64,000 nucleotides of DNA from Polaromonas sp047303325 (lineage in GTDB: Bacteria; Pseudomonadota; Gammaproteobacteria; Burkholderiales; Burkholderiaceae_C). Of the stretch, positions 49,917-58,125 are shown piece after piece; the first letter of the stretch is position 1, and the number at the start of each line of letters is the position of its first letter. The DNA is taken from positions 1-64,000 of the forward strand of contig NZ_JBKBEX010000019.1 of the NCBI RefSeq assembly GCF_047303325.1. The letters are read 5' to 3'. A model generated the notes under the pieces. That model saw only the letters and a program-made list of their open reading frames with translations. It had not been told where the DNA came from and searched no databases. Position numbers and translations under genes: made by a program.

Positions 49917-51515
49917 ATGAAATCCCTGACCGGCCTGGACGCGACCTTTCTTTACCTCGAAACCCCTGAAATGCCCATGCATGTGGGCTCGCTCAACCTG
50001 TGCGAACTGCCGGCGGGCTTCAAGGGCAGCTTTCACAAGGCCGTCAAAAACCATATCGCCAAACGCATGCACCTGGCGCCGGTGTTCAGCCGCAAGCTGG
50101 TGTTCATGCCGCTGGACCTGGGCCATCCGCTGTGGGTGGAGGCCGATTCGGTGGACATCGACTTCCACATCCGCCGCGCCGACCCCAACAAAAAAGGCGC
50201 GGCGCCCATGACGCTGGCCGAGGTGCACAAGCTCTGCGCCCAGCTGCACGGCGAGGTCATAGACCGCGACTACCCGCTCTGGGAGTTTTATATCTTCGAC
50301 CGCATCCAGCTGCCCGAATCCCAGGGCGGCGGCATCGTGGCCGGCTTTTTCTCCAAGATCCACCATGCCGCGCTGGACGGCAAGGGCGGCGTGATGCTGG
50401 CCAATGCCATGCTGGACCTCAGCCCCGAGCCGCGCGAGGTGGCGCCGCCCGACCCTGACCGGCGCCGCAAGCTGGAGGCCGACCTCAAGCTGGGCAAGAT
50501 GATCGGCTCGGTGTTCTCCAGCTCGCTGGGCCAGCTGGCCAAGGTCGCCAAGTCACTGCCCGCCGCGGCCAGCACCTTGGGCAGCACACTGGCCAAACAG
50601 TCCATGGGCAGTTCGGCCACCGGCGTCAAACCCAAGATGCCCATGAAGCTGGCGCCACCCACGCCCTTCAATGCGGGCATAGGCACGGGCCGCGTGTTTG
50701 TTACCGCCACCATCCCGCTGGCGGAGACCAAGGCCATGGGCAAGGCGGTGGGCGGTTCGTTCAACGACATGGTGTTGTGGATCTGCTCCACCGCGCTGCG
50801 CAGCTACCTCACGCAGCACCACAGCCTGCCGAAAAAATCACTGGTGGCCGCCATGCCGGTGTCGCTGCGCGAGGCCGGCGCCACCGATGCCAGCAACCTG
50901 GGCAACCAGGTGAGCATGAGCCTGGTCGAACTGGGCACGCACCTGGCGCACCCGCTCAAGCGCATGAACGCCATCATGGCCTCCACCGCCAAGGTCAAGA
51001 CCTCCATGCAAAGCCTCAAGGGCCTGCTGCCGACCGATTACCCCTCGCTGCTGGCGCCCTGGCTGGTCGGCGGCGCCGCCAAGATGGCGCTCAATGCCTA
51101 CGGCAAAAGCGGCATGGCCAGCCGCCTGCCCATGGTGGCCAACCTGGCGATTTCCAACGTGCCGGGCCCGCCCGTGCCGCTGTACCTGGCCGGCGCGAAA
51201 TTCCTGACCTTCCATCCGCTGTCCATCATCTTGCACGGCCTGGCGCTCAACATCACCATACAGACCTACGCCGGCCATGTGGACTTTGGCATCATTGCCG
51301 ACAAAAAAGCGCTGCCGCATGCCAGGGACCTGGCCAAGGCGATTGAGGACGCCTTCGTCGAGGCGCAGGCGCTGATGGCTGCCCCGGCACCGGCAGCACC
51401 CGCGCCCCGCAAGACCACCGGGCCCGCCGCGAAAAAGGCCGCAGTGAAGGCCGCGCCGGTAAAAACCCGAAAGGCCGCTGTCACGAAGGCGACGAAAACT
51501 ACCGCGAAGCGATGA
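49917..51515 (+). CDS. Wax ester synthase/diacylglycerol acyltransferase (WS/DGAT) with histone-like tail
   Basis: Transfers fatty acyl groups from acyl-CoA to long-chain alcohols or diacylglycerol, making storage wax esters or triacylglycerol. The active-site motif HHAALDG is at residues 149-155; MKSLTGLDATFLYLETPEMP opens the protein, and the ISNVPGPPVPLYLAGAK motif lies near residue 415. Length is 532, longer than the usual 450-480 because of a C-terminal tail. The last 37 residues hold 12 Lys/Arg and no acidic residue, in a pattern of KKAAVKAAPVKTRKAAV type that resembles histone H1 and the DNA-binding tails of PHA granule proteins. CGGAGAC precedes the ATG. An alpha/beta hydrolase gene follows. 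Confidence 0.9.
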   Translation: MKSLTGLDATFLYLETPEMPMHVGSLNLCELPAGFKGSFHKAVKNHIAKRMHLAPVFSRKLVFMPLDLGHPLWVEADSVDIDFHIRRADPNKKGAAPMTLAEVHKLCAQLHGEVIDRDYPLWEFYIFDRIQLPESQGGGIVAGFFSKIHHAALDGKGGVMLANAMLDLSPEPREVAPPDPDRRRKLEADLKLGKMIGSVFSSSLGQLAKVAKSLPAAASTLGSTLAKQSMGSSATGVKPKMPMKLAPPTPFNAGIGTGRVFVTATIPLAETKAMGKAVGGSFNDMVLWICSTALRSYLTQHHSLPKKSLVAAMPVSLREAGATDASNLGNQVSMSLVELGTHLAHPLKRMNAIMASTAKVKTSMQSLKGLLPTDYPSLLAPWLVGGAAKMALNAYGKSGMASRLPMVANLAISNVPGPPVPLYLAGAKFLTFHPLSIILHGLALNITIQTYAGHVDFGIIADKKALPHARDLAKAIEDAFVEAQALMAAPAPAAPAPRKTTGPAAKKAAVKAAPVKTRKAAVTKATKTTAKR

Positions 51516-51594
51516 AGTTAGAGGTGCCTCCCTCTGTAAAAACCGGTAAGCGCCCCATACTGGTTTCTGTAGGAAACCAACACAAAAGTATCCA

Positions 51595-52443
51595 ATGCTC
51601 CAAGCCATGGCAAGCCCCTCATCCAAGCGAAATCCGTCTTCCTCCTCCCAGAATCCCTCAAAACCGGCTCCGCACGATGTCCCGCCCAGCGCATGGCTGC
51701 TCGCACTCGAGTTGCGCGCATTCTGGGAGTTCGGCGCCCTGCTGCCCGCCTGGCCCCTGCTGGCCCGCGCGCCGCGCGGCGACGGCCATGCCGTGATGGT
51801 GTTCCCGGGCCTGTCGGCCAACGACGCCACCACCGTGCCGCTGCGCCAGTACCTGCAGTCGCTCAATTACAAGCCCTGGGGCTGGGAACAGGGTTTTAAC
51901 TTCGGCCCGCGTGCGGGTGTGCTTGAAGAAGCCCGCGACAGCCTTGTCCGCACCTTCGAGGCCACGGGCCGCAAGGTCAGCCTGATTGGCTGGAGCCTGG
52001 GCGGCGTCTATGCGCGCGAGCTGGCCAAGGAAATGCCGGACAAGGTGCGCTGCGTCATCACGCTGGGCACGCCTTTCGCGGGCTCGCACAAGGCCACCAA
52101 CGCCTGGCGCGTTTATGAGCTCACCAGCGGCCGCAATGTGGAGCGGGAATCCGAAAACTACGACCTGCCGGCCGCCCCGCCCGTGCCGACCACCAGCATT
52201 TATTCACGCAGCGACGGCGTGGTGGCCTGGCAGGCCAGCATCCAGGCGCCCAGCGCGAGCAACCCGCAGACCGAGAACATCGAGGTGCTGGCCAGCCACA
52301 TCGGCATGGGCGTGAACCCCAGCGCCTGGTGGGCGGTGGCTGATCGTTTGGCCCAGCCCGAAGGCCTGTGGAAACCCTTCGCGCGCGAGGACAAGGGCCG
52401 GCTGCACGGCCTGGTTTACCCGGTGCCCGCGCAAGCAACTTAA
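51595..52443 (+). CDS. Alpha/beta hydrolase, lipase-like
   Basis: A 282-residue serine hydrolase. The nucleophile elbow is G-W-S134-L-G-G in LIGWSLGGVYARELA, the aspartate is likely in IYSRSDGVVAWQ and the histidine in VLASHIGMGVNPSAWW. VMVFPGLSANDATTVPLRQY marks the start of the fold. It has no signal peptide; residues 1-30 are a polar Ser/Pro-rich segment. It lies 79 bases after the WS/DGAT gene, which suggests turnover or remodelling of stored lipid, possibly as a lipase or esterase. An ATG at 51607 is an alternative start. A bidirectional terminator follows. Confidence 0.85.
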   Translation: MLQAMASPSSKRNPSSSSQNPSKPAPHDVPPSAWLLALELRAFWEFGALLPAWPLLARAPRGDGHAVMVFPGLSANDATTVPLRQYLQSLNYKPWGWEQGFNFGPRAGVLEEARDSLVRTFEATGRKVSLIGWSLGGVYARELAKEMPDKVRCVITLGTPFAGSHKATNAWRVYELTSGRNVERESENYDLPAAPPVPTTSIYSRSDGVVAWQASIQAPSASNPQTENIEVLASHIGMGVNPSAWWAVADRLAQPEGLWKPFAREDKGRLHGLVYPVPAQAT

Positions 52444-52468
52444 ACGCAAACAAAACCGCGCCAGGCAT

Positions 52469-52507
52469 AAAAAAGCGCCTGCAGGAAAACCTGCAGGCGC
52501 TTTTTTT
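52469..52507. terminator. Bidirectional terminator between alpha/beta hydrolase and ppa
   Basis: GCGCCTGCAGG and CCTGCAGGCGC form a perfect 11-bp stem with an AAAA loop, preceded by AAAAAA and followed by TTTTTTT. It ends the rightward hydrolase transcript and the leftward ppa transcript. Confidence 0.93.
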
Positions 52508-52528
52508 GTGGGGACCTGAAACCTGAAA

Positions 52529-53062
52529 TCAGGCGGCCTTGGCGTAGTTGGCGATGCCGTCGGTGATTTCCTTCTTGGCCGCATCGGGGCCTTCCCAGCC
52601 CAGCACCTTGACCCATTTGCCTTCTTCCAGATCTTTGTAGTGTTCAAAGAAATGGGAGATGGTTTTCAGGCGCAGCGGGTTCATGTCCTCGGGTTTTTGC
52701 CACTGGGTGTAGAGCGAGCATTTCTTGTCCACGGGCACGGCCAGCACCTTGCCGTCTTCACCGGCTTCGTCCTGCATCTTCAGGATGCCGATGGCGCGGC
52801 AGGTCACCACCACGCCGGGAATCAGGGGCACTGGCGTGATCACCAGCACATCGACCGGGTCGCCGTCGCCGCTGATGGTCTTGGGCACATAGCCGTAGTT
52901 GGTCGGGTAGTGCATGGACGTGCTCATGAAGCGGTCCACAAAAATCGCGCCGGACTCCTTGTCCACCTCGTACTTCACCGGGTCGGCGTTCATCGGGATT
53001 TCGATGATCACGTTAAAGGATTCGGGAACGTTTTTACCGGGGGAAACTTTATCGAGGGACAT
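52529..53062 (-). CDS. ppa: Soluble inorganic pyrophosphatase Ppa
   Basis: Hydrolyses cytoplasmic pyrophosphate to phosphate, pulling biosynthetic reactions forward. The family I enzyme of 177 residues has VIIEIPMNADPVKYEVDKES with active-site Lys, the metal-binding signature DGDPVDVLVI, and YGYVPKTISG. The start is ATG 53062; a longer frame to 53119 has no support. It is transcribed divergently from the membrane pyrophosphatase gene hppA across 296 bases. Having soluble and proton-pumping enzymes side by side suggests linked control of pyrophosphate. Confidence 0.95.
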   Translation of the reverse strand: MSLDKVSPGKNVPESFNVIIEIPMNADPVKYEVDKESGAIFVDRFMSTSMHYPTNYGYVPKTISGDGDPVDVLVITPVPLIPGVVVTCRAIGILKMQDEAGEDGKVLAVPVDKKCSLYTQWQKPEDMNPLRLKTISHFFEHYKDLEEGKWVKVLGWEGPDAAKKEITDGIANYAKAA

Positions 53063-53358
53063 GGTCGCTTGAGGTTGTGTTGAAGGGAAAGAGATGAAAT
53101 GAAAGGCTTCAGCCCGCATGGGCGGCCGCGCAAGAGCGCGGGGTTAATACTCTGCGGTTACCGGTAGCTCGGTATTTACCCTCATTTTACTGATTCAGGG
53201 CTTACGCATCGCGAACTTGTCATGTTTTCACGTTAAATTTCGCGAGTTGGCCAATCGACTTGTCTCCACACGTGGCACAAGCAACGAGGAAGCAACGCAG
53301 CGGGGGCACCGCTCGCGTGGCACCCCCTCCAAGCGAAAAACAACGTAGGAGAATTTCA

Positions 53359-55599
53359 ATGTCAGCTATGACAGGCAACTCGGCGCTCATTCTTGCGCTG
53401 GTCTGCGGACTGATCGCCGTCGGGTACGGCTTCTGGGCACGCAGCTGGATTCTTTCCCAGGACGCAGGCAATGCGCGCATGCAGGAAATCGCAGCCGCGA
53501 TCCAGACAGGCGCCGCCGCCTACCTCGCGCGGCAATACAAAACCATTGCCATCGTCGGTGTCATCCTCGCGGTGCTCATCGGCTTTTTTCTTGACGGCAA
53601 GACCGCCGTCGGCTTCGTGGTCGGCGCGGTGCTCTCGGGCGCCTGCGGCTTTATCGGCATGAACGTCTCGGTGCGCGCCAACGTGCGCACCGCACAGGCC
53701 GCCACCAGGGGCATTGGCCCCGCCCTGGACGTCGCCTTCCGCGGCGGCGCCATCACCGGCATGCTGGTCGTGGGCCTGGGCCTGCTGGGCGTGAGCGGCT
53801 TTTACTGGTTCCTGGTGGGCAACGGCAATTACACGCCCGACCTCAAGCTGGCCAACCTGCTCAACCCGCTGATCGGCTTTGCCTTCGGCTCCTCGCTGAT
53901 TTCCATCTTCGCCCGGCTGGGCGGCGGCATCTTCACCAAGGGCGCCGACGTCGGCGCCGACCTGGTGGGCAAGGTCGAGGCCGGTATCCCCGAGGACGAC
54001 CCGCGCAACCCCGCCGTGATTGCCGACAACGTCGGCGACAACGTGGGCGACTGCGCCGGCATGGCCGCCGACCTGTTTGAAACCTATGCGGTGACGCTGA
54101 TCGCCACCATGGTGCTGGGCGCCCTGCTGCTGTCCAGCGCCGGTGCCACCGCCGCGGTCTATCCGCTGGCGCTGGGCGGCGTGTCCATCATCGCCTCCAT
54201 CATCGGCTGCTTCTTCGTCAAGGCCTCGCCCGGCATGAAGAACGTGATGCCGGCCCTCTACAAGGGCCTGGCGATTGCCGGCGTGCTGTCGCTCATCGCT
54301 TTCTACTTCGTCACCATGTGGCTGATGCCCGACAACGCCGTGACGGCCACCGGCACGCAGATGCGCCTGTTCGGCGCCTGCGCGGTCGGCCTGGTCCTGA
54401 CCGGCGCGCTCTGCTGGGTGACCGAGTACTACACCGGCACGCAGTACAAACCCGTGCGCCACATCGCGCAGGCATCGACCACCGGCCACGGCACCAACAT
54501 CATCGCCGGCCTGGGCGTATCCATGCGCTCCACCGCCTGGCCCGTGGTGTTTGTCTGCATCGCGATCCTGGTCGCCTTCAAGCTGGCGGGCCTCTACGGC
54601 ATCGCGATCGCGGCGACCTCCATGCTGAGCATGGCCGGCATTGTGGTCGCGCTGGACGCCTACGGCCCCATCACCGACAACGCCGGCGGCATCGCCGAGA
54701 TGGCCGAGCTGCCCAGCAGCGTGCGCGACATCACCGACCCGCTGGACGCCGTGGGCAACACCACCAAAGCGGTGACCAAGGGCTATGCCATCGGCTCGGC
54801 CGGCCTGGCCGCGCTGGTGCTGTTCGCCGACTACACGCACAAGCTCGAGGCCTATGGCAACGCCATCAGCTTCGACCTGAGCAACCCCTACGTCATCATC
54901 GGCCTCTTCATCGGCGGGCTGATTCCCTACCTGTTCGGCGCCATGGCCATGGAGGCCGTGGGCCGCGCCGCCGGCGCCGTGGTGGTCGAAGTGCGCCGCC
55001 AGTTCCGCGACATCAAGGGCATCATGGACGGCACGGGCAAGCCCGAGTACGACACCGCGGTCGACATGCTGACCACGGCCGCCATCAAGGAAATGATGAT
55101 TCCCTCGCTGCTGCCCGTGGTGGTTCCCATCGTGGTCGGCCTGGCGCTTGGACCCCAGGCCTTGGGCGGCCTGCTGATGGGCACCATCGTGACCGGCCTG
55201 TTCGTCGCGATCTCCATGTGCACCGGCGGCGGCGCCTGGGACAACGCCAAAAAGTACATTGAAGACGGCAACCACGGCGGCAAGGGCTCGGAGGCGCACA
55301 AGGCCGCCGTGACCGGCGACACCGTGGGCGACCCCTACAAGGACACTGCCGGCCCGGCCGTCAACCCGCTGATCAAGATCATTAACATCGTGGCGCTGCT
55401 GATCGTGCCGCTGGTGATGAAATTCCACGGCGGTCCCGCGCAAGCCGCGCCCAGCGCGCCCATGGCGGAACCCGCCGCCGTGAGCGCACCGGCCGCCACC
55501 CCGACGACGCCCGCCATGCCCGCCCCGGCCCCCATGCAGGCGCCCAATGCGGCGGCCACGCCGACGCCAGCGGCACCGGCCTCGGCAGCATCACGCTAG
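53359..55599 (+). CDS. hppA: K(+)-insensitive proton-translocating pyrophosphatase HppA
   Basis: An integral membrane enzyme that uses pyrophosphate to pump H+. About 16 membrane spans are visible. Pyrophosphate-binding motifs are DVGADLVGKVEAGIPEDDP and NVGDNVGDCAGMAADLFE; a second acidic set is near GGGAWDNAKKYIEDGNHGGK. The GNTTKA motif has lysine at residue 470, the position that is Ala in potassium-dependent forms, so this is a K+-independent enzyme. AGGAG precedes the ATG. The C-terminus carries a tail of about 50 residues of mainly Ala and Pro after the last membrane span (FHGGPAQAAPSAPM onwards), which is not usual. Length is 746. A terminator follows at 55617. Confidence 0.95.
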   Translation: MSAMTGNSALILALVCGLIAVGYGFWARSWILSQDAGNARMQEIAAAIQTGAAAYLARQYKTIAIVGVILAVLIGFFLDGKTAVGFVVGAVLSGACGFIGMNVSVRANVRTAQAATRGIGPALDVAFRGGAITGMLVVGLGLLGVSGFYWFLVGNGNYTPDLKLANLLNPLIGFAFGSSLISIFARLGGGIFTKGADVGADLVGKVEAGIPEDDPRNPAVIADNVGDNVGDCAGMAADLFETYAVTLIATMVLGALLLSSAGATAAVYPLALGGVSIIASIIGCFFVKASPGMKNVMPALYKGLAIAGVLSLIAFYFVTMWLMPDNAVTATGTQMRLFGACAVGLVLTGALCWVTEYYTGTQYKPVRHIAQASTTGHGTNIIAGLGVSMRSTAWPVVFVCIAILVAFKLAGLYGIAIAATSMLSMAGIVVALDAYGPITDNAGGIAEMAELPSSVRDITDPLDAVGNTTKAVTKGYAIGSAGLAALVLFADYTHKLEAYGNAISFDLSNPYVIIGLFIGGLIPYLFGAMAMEAVGRAAGAVVVEVRRQFRDIKGIMDGTGKPEYDTAVDMLTTAAIKEMMIPSLLPVVVPIVVGLALGPQALGGLLMGTIVTGLFVAISMCTGGGAWDNAKKYIEDGNHGGKGSEAHKAAVTGDTVGDPYKDTAGPAVNPLIKIINIVALLIVPLVMKFHGGPAQAAPSAPMAEPAAVSAPAATPTTPAMPAPAPMQAPNAAATPTPAAPASAASR

Positions 55600-55616
55600 C
55601 GCCTTACGCTCCATGT

Positions 55617-55645
55617 AAAAAAGCCCTGCAATGCAGGGCTTTTTC
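55617..55645. terminator. Bidirectional terminator between hppA and the FtsH-like gene
   Basis: AGCCCTGCA and TGCAGGGCT form a 9-bp stem flanked by AAAAAA and TTTTT, 18 bases after the hppA stop and 46 bases before the end of the convergent FtsH-like gene. Confidence 0.92.
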
Positions 55646-55690
55646 TTTGTACGCGTACAGCAAGGCTGTAGCGGCGTGGCCGCCGGCCGG

Positions 55691-57838
55691 TCAAGCCGGC
55701 ATCAGTTGGCCCGCCCCTTGCCCAACCTCCAGCAACGCCGGTGCCGCGAGGAATTCAAAGCGGCGAATCTCGCTCAGCGCTTCGCTGAGCGTCATCTCGC
55801 CGGATCGCATCAGGCACCCGGTCAGGTGCTCCGTCAGGCCGGTGTATTGCGCCAGGACAGCCTTGGTTTCGCTGTAAAGCCGTTCGCTCTGGGCCTCCAT
55901 GATGTTGCGCGTTTCCTCGTCCGGCGGCGCCGTGCCGCCGTCCTTGACCAGCGCGGCATAGTTCAGCCGGGTCTTGCGGTACATGCCCATTTCGGCCACC
56001 GCATGGTGCAGCAGCCGGGTCACGCGCGTGATGTCGTTGTGGGCGCCGCCCGTGGTGCCGTCCTCTCCGAAGAAAAGCTCTTCATTGGCCATGCCGCCCA
56101 GCAGCACGCGCACTTCATGCTCCATGTCGCCTTTTGTCTTGAGGAGGTTGCTGTCCTGTTTGTGCAGCACAAAGCCCAGTGCGTTGTTGCGCGGATTGGC
56201 TTTGAGTGAAATCTTGATGGTGTTCATGTCGGCTTGCAGGGCATCCCAGCTGCCGCCTGCCAGCTTGCGCTGGTGGTGAAAGTCCATCAGGAAGTGGCCC
56301 CACTCGTGCACGGCGATGATGCGCCGGTCCCGCTCGCGCTCCTGGGTGGTGTTGTCGTTGACATTGCCGACCAGCACGCGCTCGGCAGCCTGCATCAGGG
56401 TGTGCGCGCCTATCATCTGGCCCGACTGCACAGCGAGTATGCCCGCCTGGTTGACCATGGTTTCCAGGTCCGCCGGGCTGCAGCCCTCGGTCAGCTCGAC
56501 AAAATGGCGCAGGTCCAGGCCCGGCAGGACCTTGTCGGCACGCTGGCGCAGGTAGTGGCCGGTGATGGCCAGGCGCTCCTGCTGGTTGGGCATGCGGAAG
56601 TCGACCTTCATCTGGAAGCGGCGCAGCATGGCCTCGTCCATCTGCAGGTTGGCCGAATTGAAGTTGGACGCCACGATCCAGATGATTTCCGCATCTGACT
56701 TGGTGCGCACGCCGTCCAGGATGGCCAGCAGCATGTTCTGCGTGTCGTCGTCGTATTTGCGGTTGCCGCCGCGCCGCATGAAGAGGTCTTGCGCCTCGTC
56801 GAGGAACACGATGCAGCGCTTGCGCCGCGTGGCCAGCGCGAGAATGCGCGACAGGGTGTTGGAGCCTCCGGCGACATAGCCGGTTTCCAGGTTGGCGGCC
56901 GAATGGAAAAGAATTGGCAGGTTCAGCTCCTTGGCGAGGTAGCTGGCCAGCTTGGTCTTGCCGGTGCCCGCCGGGCCGCTGAACATCACGTTGAACGGCT
57001 TGTTCACGCCGTAGGCGGCGTATTCAAGGCGGCGCTCGTACTGGTCGCGGATTTGCGCGACCTCGGCCTTGATGTCGTCCATGCCGACCAGGTCGTCGAT
57101 GTCGCCGCTGATCTGCTGCGGCGAGATGAACTTCAGCGACTTGCGCTGGCCGCCGACCTGGTACCAAAGGAAGGCCAGCAGGCCCAGGGTCAGGGTGGCG
57201 GACACCAGCGCGCTGGCGCCGCCTTTCCAGGCGTCCTGCTCGGATTGCGGACGCGCCTCGCCGAAACGCTGCTCAAGCCGCGCCAGCATGTCCTTGCTGG
57301 CGCCGTCCAACGCGGCCTGGGGCACAAAGGTCAGCTTGCCGCCCCAGGGCGCCGTCACGGCCTTGTCGGCCAGTATCTTGGTTTCCATGTCCGAGGGGTA
57401 ATACGCGTACTGCCGGCCTTCCGACTCGACCAGCACAAAGCGCTCGGAAACGGTCCAGAGAATCGGGCGGTAAATAATGGTGATGCGCGCGACCGGATGG
57501 GTCTCGAGGAAGCTCAGCACCGAGCCGCTACCGAAGACGACCGGCAGCGCGGTGTTGTAGGCCCAGGCCGCTTCGGCGCCTTGCCCCGCCGCCATTGCCT
57601 TGACCTCCAGGCTCAGTTTCTGCTGGCGCTCCAGGGTGGACCAGGCGTAGTACGCGCTGGCGGGAATCATCAGCGCCACACCCAGCACCGCGAGCTTCAT
57701 GCCCGGCGTCTGGATAGCCAGCCAGTCGCGCAGGCGCGCCGCCAGCGTTTTTAACCAGGCCTGTTTGCCGGAGCCGGCGGCGGGTGCGTCGCCGGTGGAA
57801 GCCGCGGCATCGGTCGCGCAGGAGGTGGGGTCGGTCAT
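55691..57838 (-). CDS. Divergent FtsH-like membrane AAA+ metalloprotease
   Basis: A 715-residue protein with FtsH architecture. There are two N-terminal membrane segments (about residues 47-66 and 208-227) enclosing a 140-residue outside domain. The AAA+ module has Walker A GPAGTGKT at 288-295 and Walker B IVFLDE at 343-348. The zinc protease domain has HEWGH at 511-515 and a third ligand D602 in HNDITRVTRLL. It differs from housekeeping FtsH: the pore loop reads GYVAGG instead of FVG, and the second region of homology has MLRRFQMKV instead of the RPGRFDR pattern. It may be a specialised quality-control protease. ATG 57838 is chosen because upstream residues are not conserved-looking; no good ribosome site is seen. 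Confidence 0.82.
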   Translation of the reverse strand: MTDPTSCATDAAASTGDAPAAGSGKQAWLKTLAARLRDWLAIQTPGMKLAVLGVALMIPASAYYAWSTLERQQKLSLEVKAMAAGQGAEAAWAYNTALPVVFGSGSVLSFLETHPVARITIIYRPILWTVSERFVLVESEGRQYAYYPSDMETKILADKAVTAPWGGKLTFVPQAALDGASKDMLARLEQRFGEARPQSEQDAWKGGASALVSATLTLGLLAFLWYQVGGQRKSLKFISPQQISGDIDDLVGMDDIKAEVAQIRDQYERRLEYAAYGVNKPFNVMFSGPAGTGKTKLASYLAKELNLPILFHSAANLETGYVAGGSNTLSRILALATRRKRCIVFLDEAQDLFMRRGGNRKYDDDTQNMLLAILDGVRTKSDAEIIWIVASNFNSANLQMDEAMLRRFQMKVDFRMPNQQERLAITGHYLRQRADKVLPGLDLRHFVELTEGCSPADLETMVNQAGILAVQSGQMIGAHTLMQAAERVLVGNVNDNTTQERERDRRIIAVHEWGHFLMDFHHQRKLAGGSWDALQADMNTIKISLKANPRNNALGFVLHKQDSNLLKTKGDMEHEVRVLLGGMANEELFFGEDGTTGGAHNDITRVTRLLHHAVAEMGMYRKTRLNYAALVKDGGTAPPDEETRNIMEAQSERLYSETKAVLAQYTGLTEHLTGCLMRSGEMTLSEALSEIRRFEFLAAPALLEVGQGAGQLMPA

Positions 57839-58125
57839 CGCAATATGTGTCCCAAGTTGCGGACCGCAGTTGCCGGCTGCTGCCGCTGTCATGCGTCCGT
57901 TGGGCGCAATGTAGGCACCCATTCCATTTGTAGGAATTGGCGAGGTGCGTGTGTAGGTTTGATCCTACAGAAAAGCCCATTCCCCACACCAAGAATGTTG
58001 TAAATGGAGTGCCGACGCACCATGCCAAGGCGTGAAAAACGCACGCTTTTTTTAACAGTTACCTTCGACCGGCCGCGATGGGCTTGGCCGGCGCCCCGAC
58101 GGCCGCTTTCAAGCAAAATCAGGCG

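Noticed and set aside
53362..55443. A 693-residue open frame on the minus strand
   Set aside because: It is wholly antisense to hppA, rich in His, Gly, Ala and Asp, with no recognisable domain.
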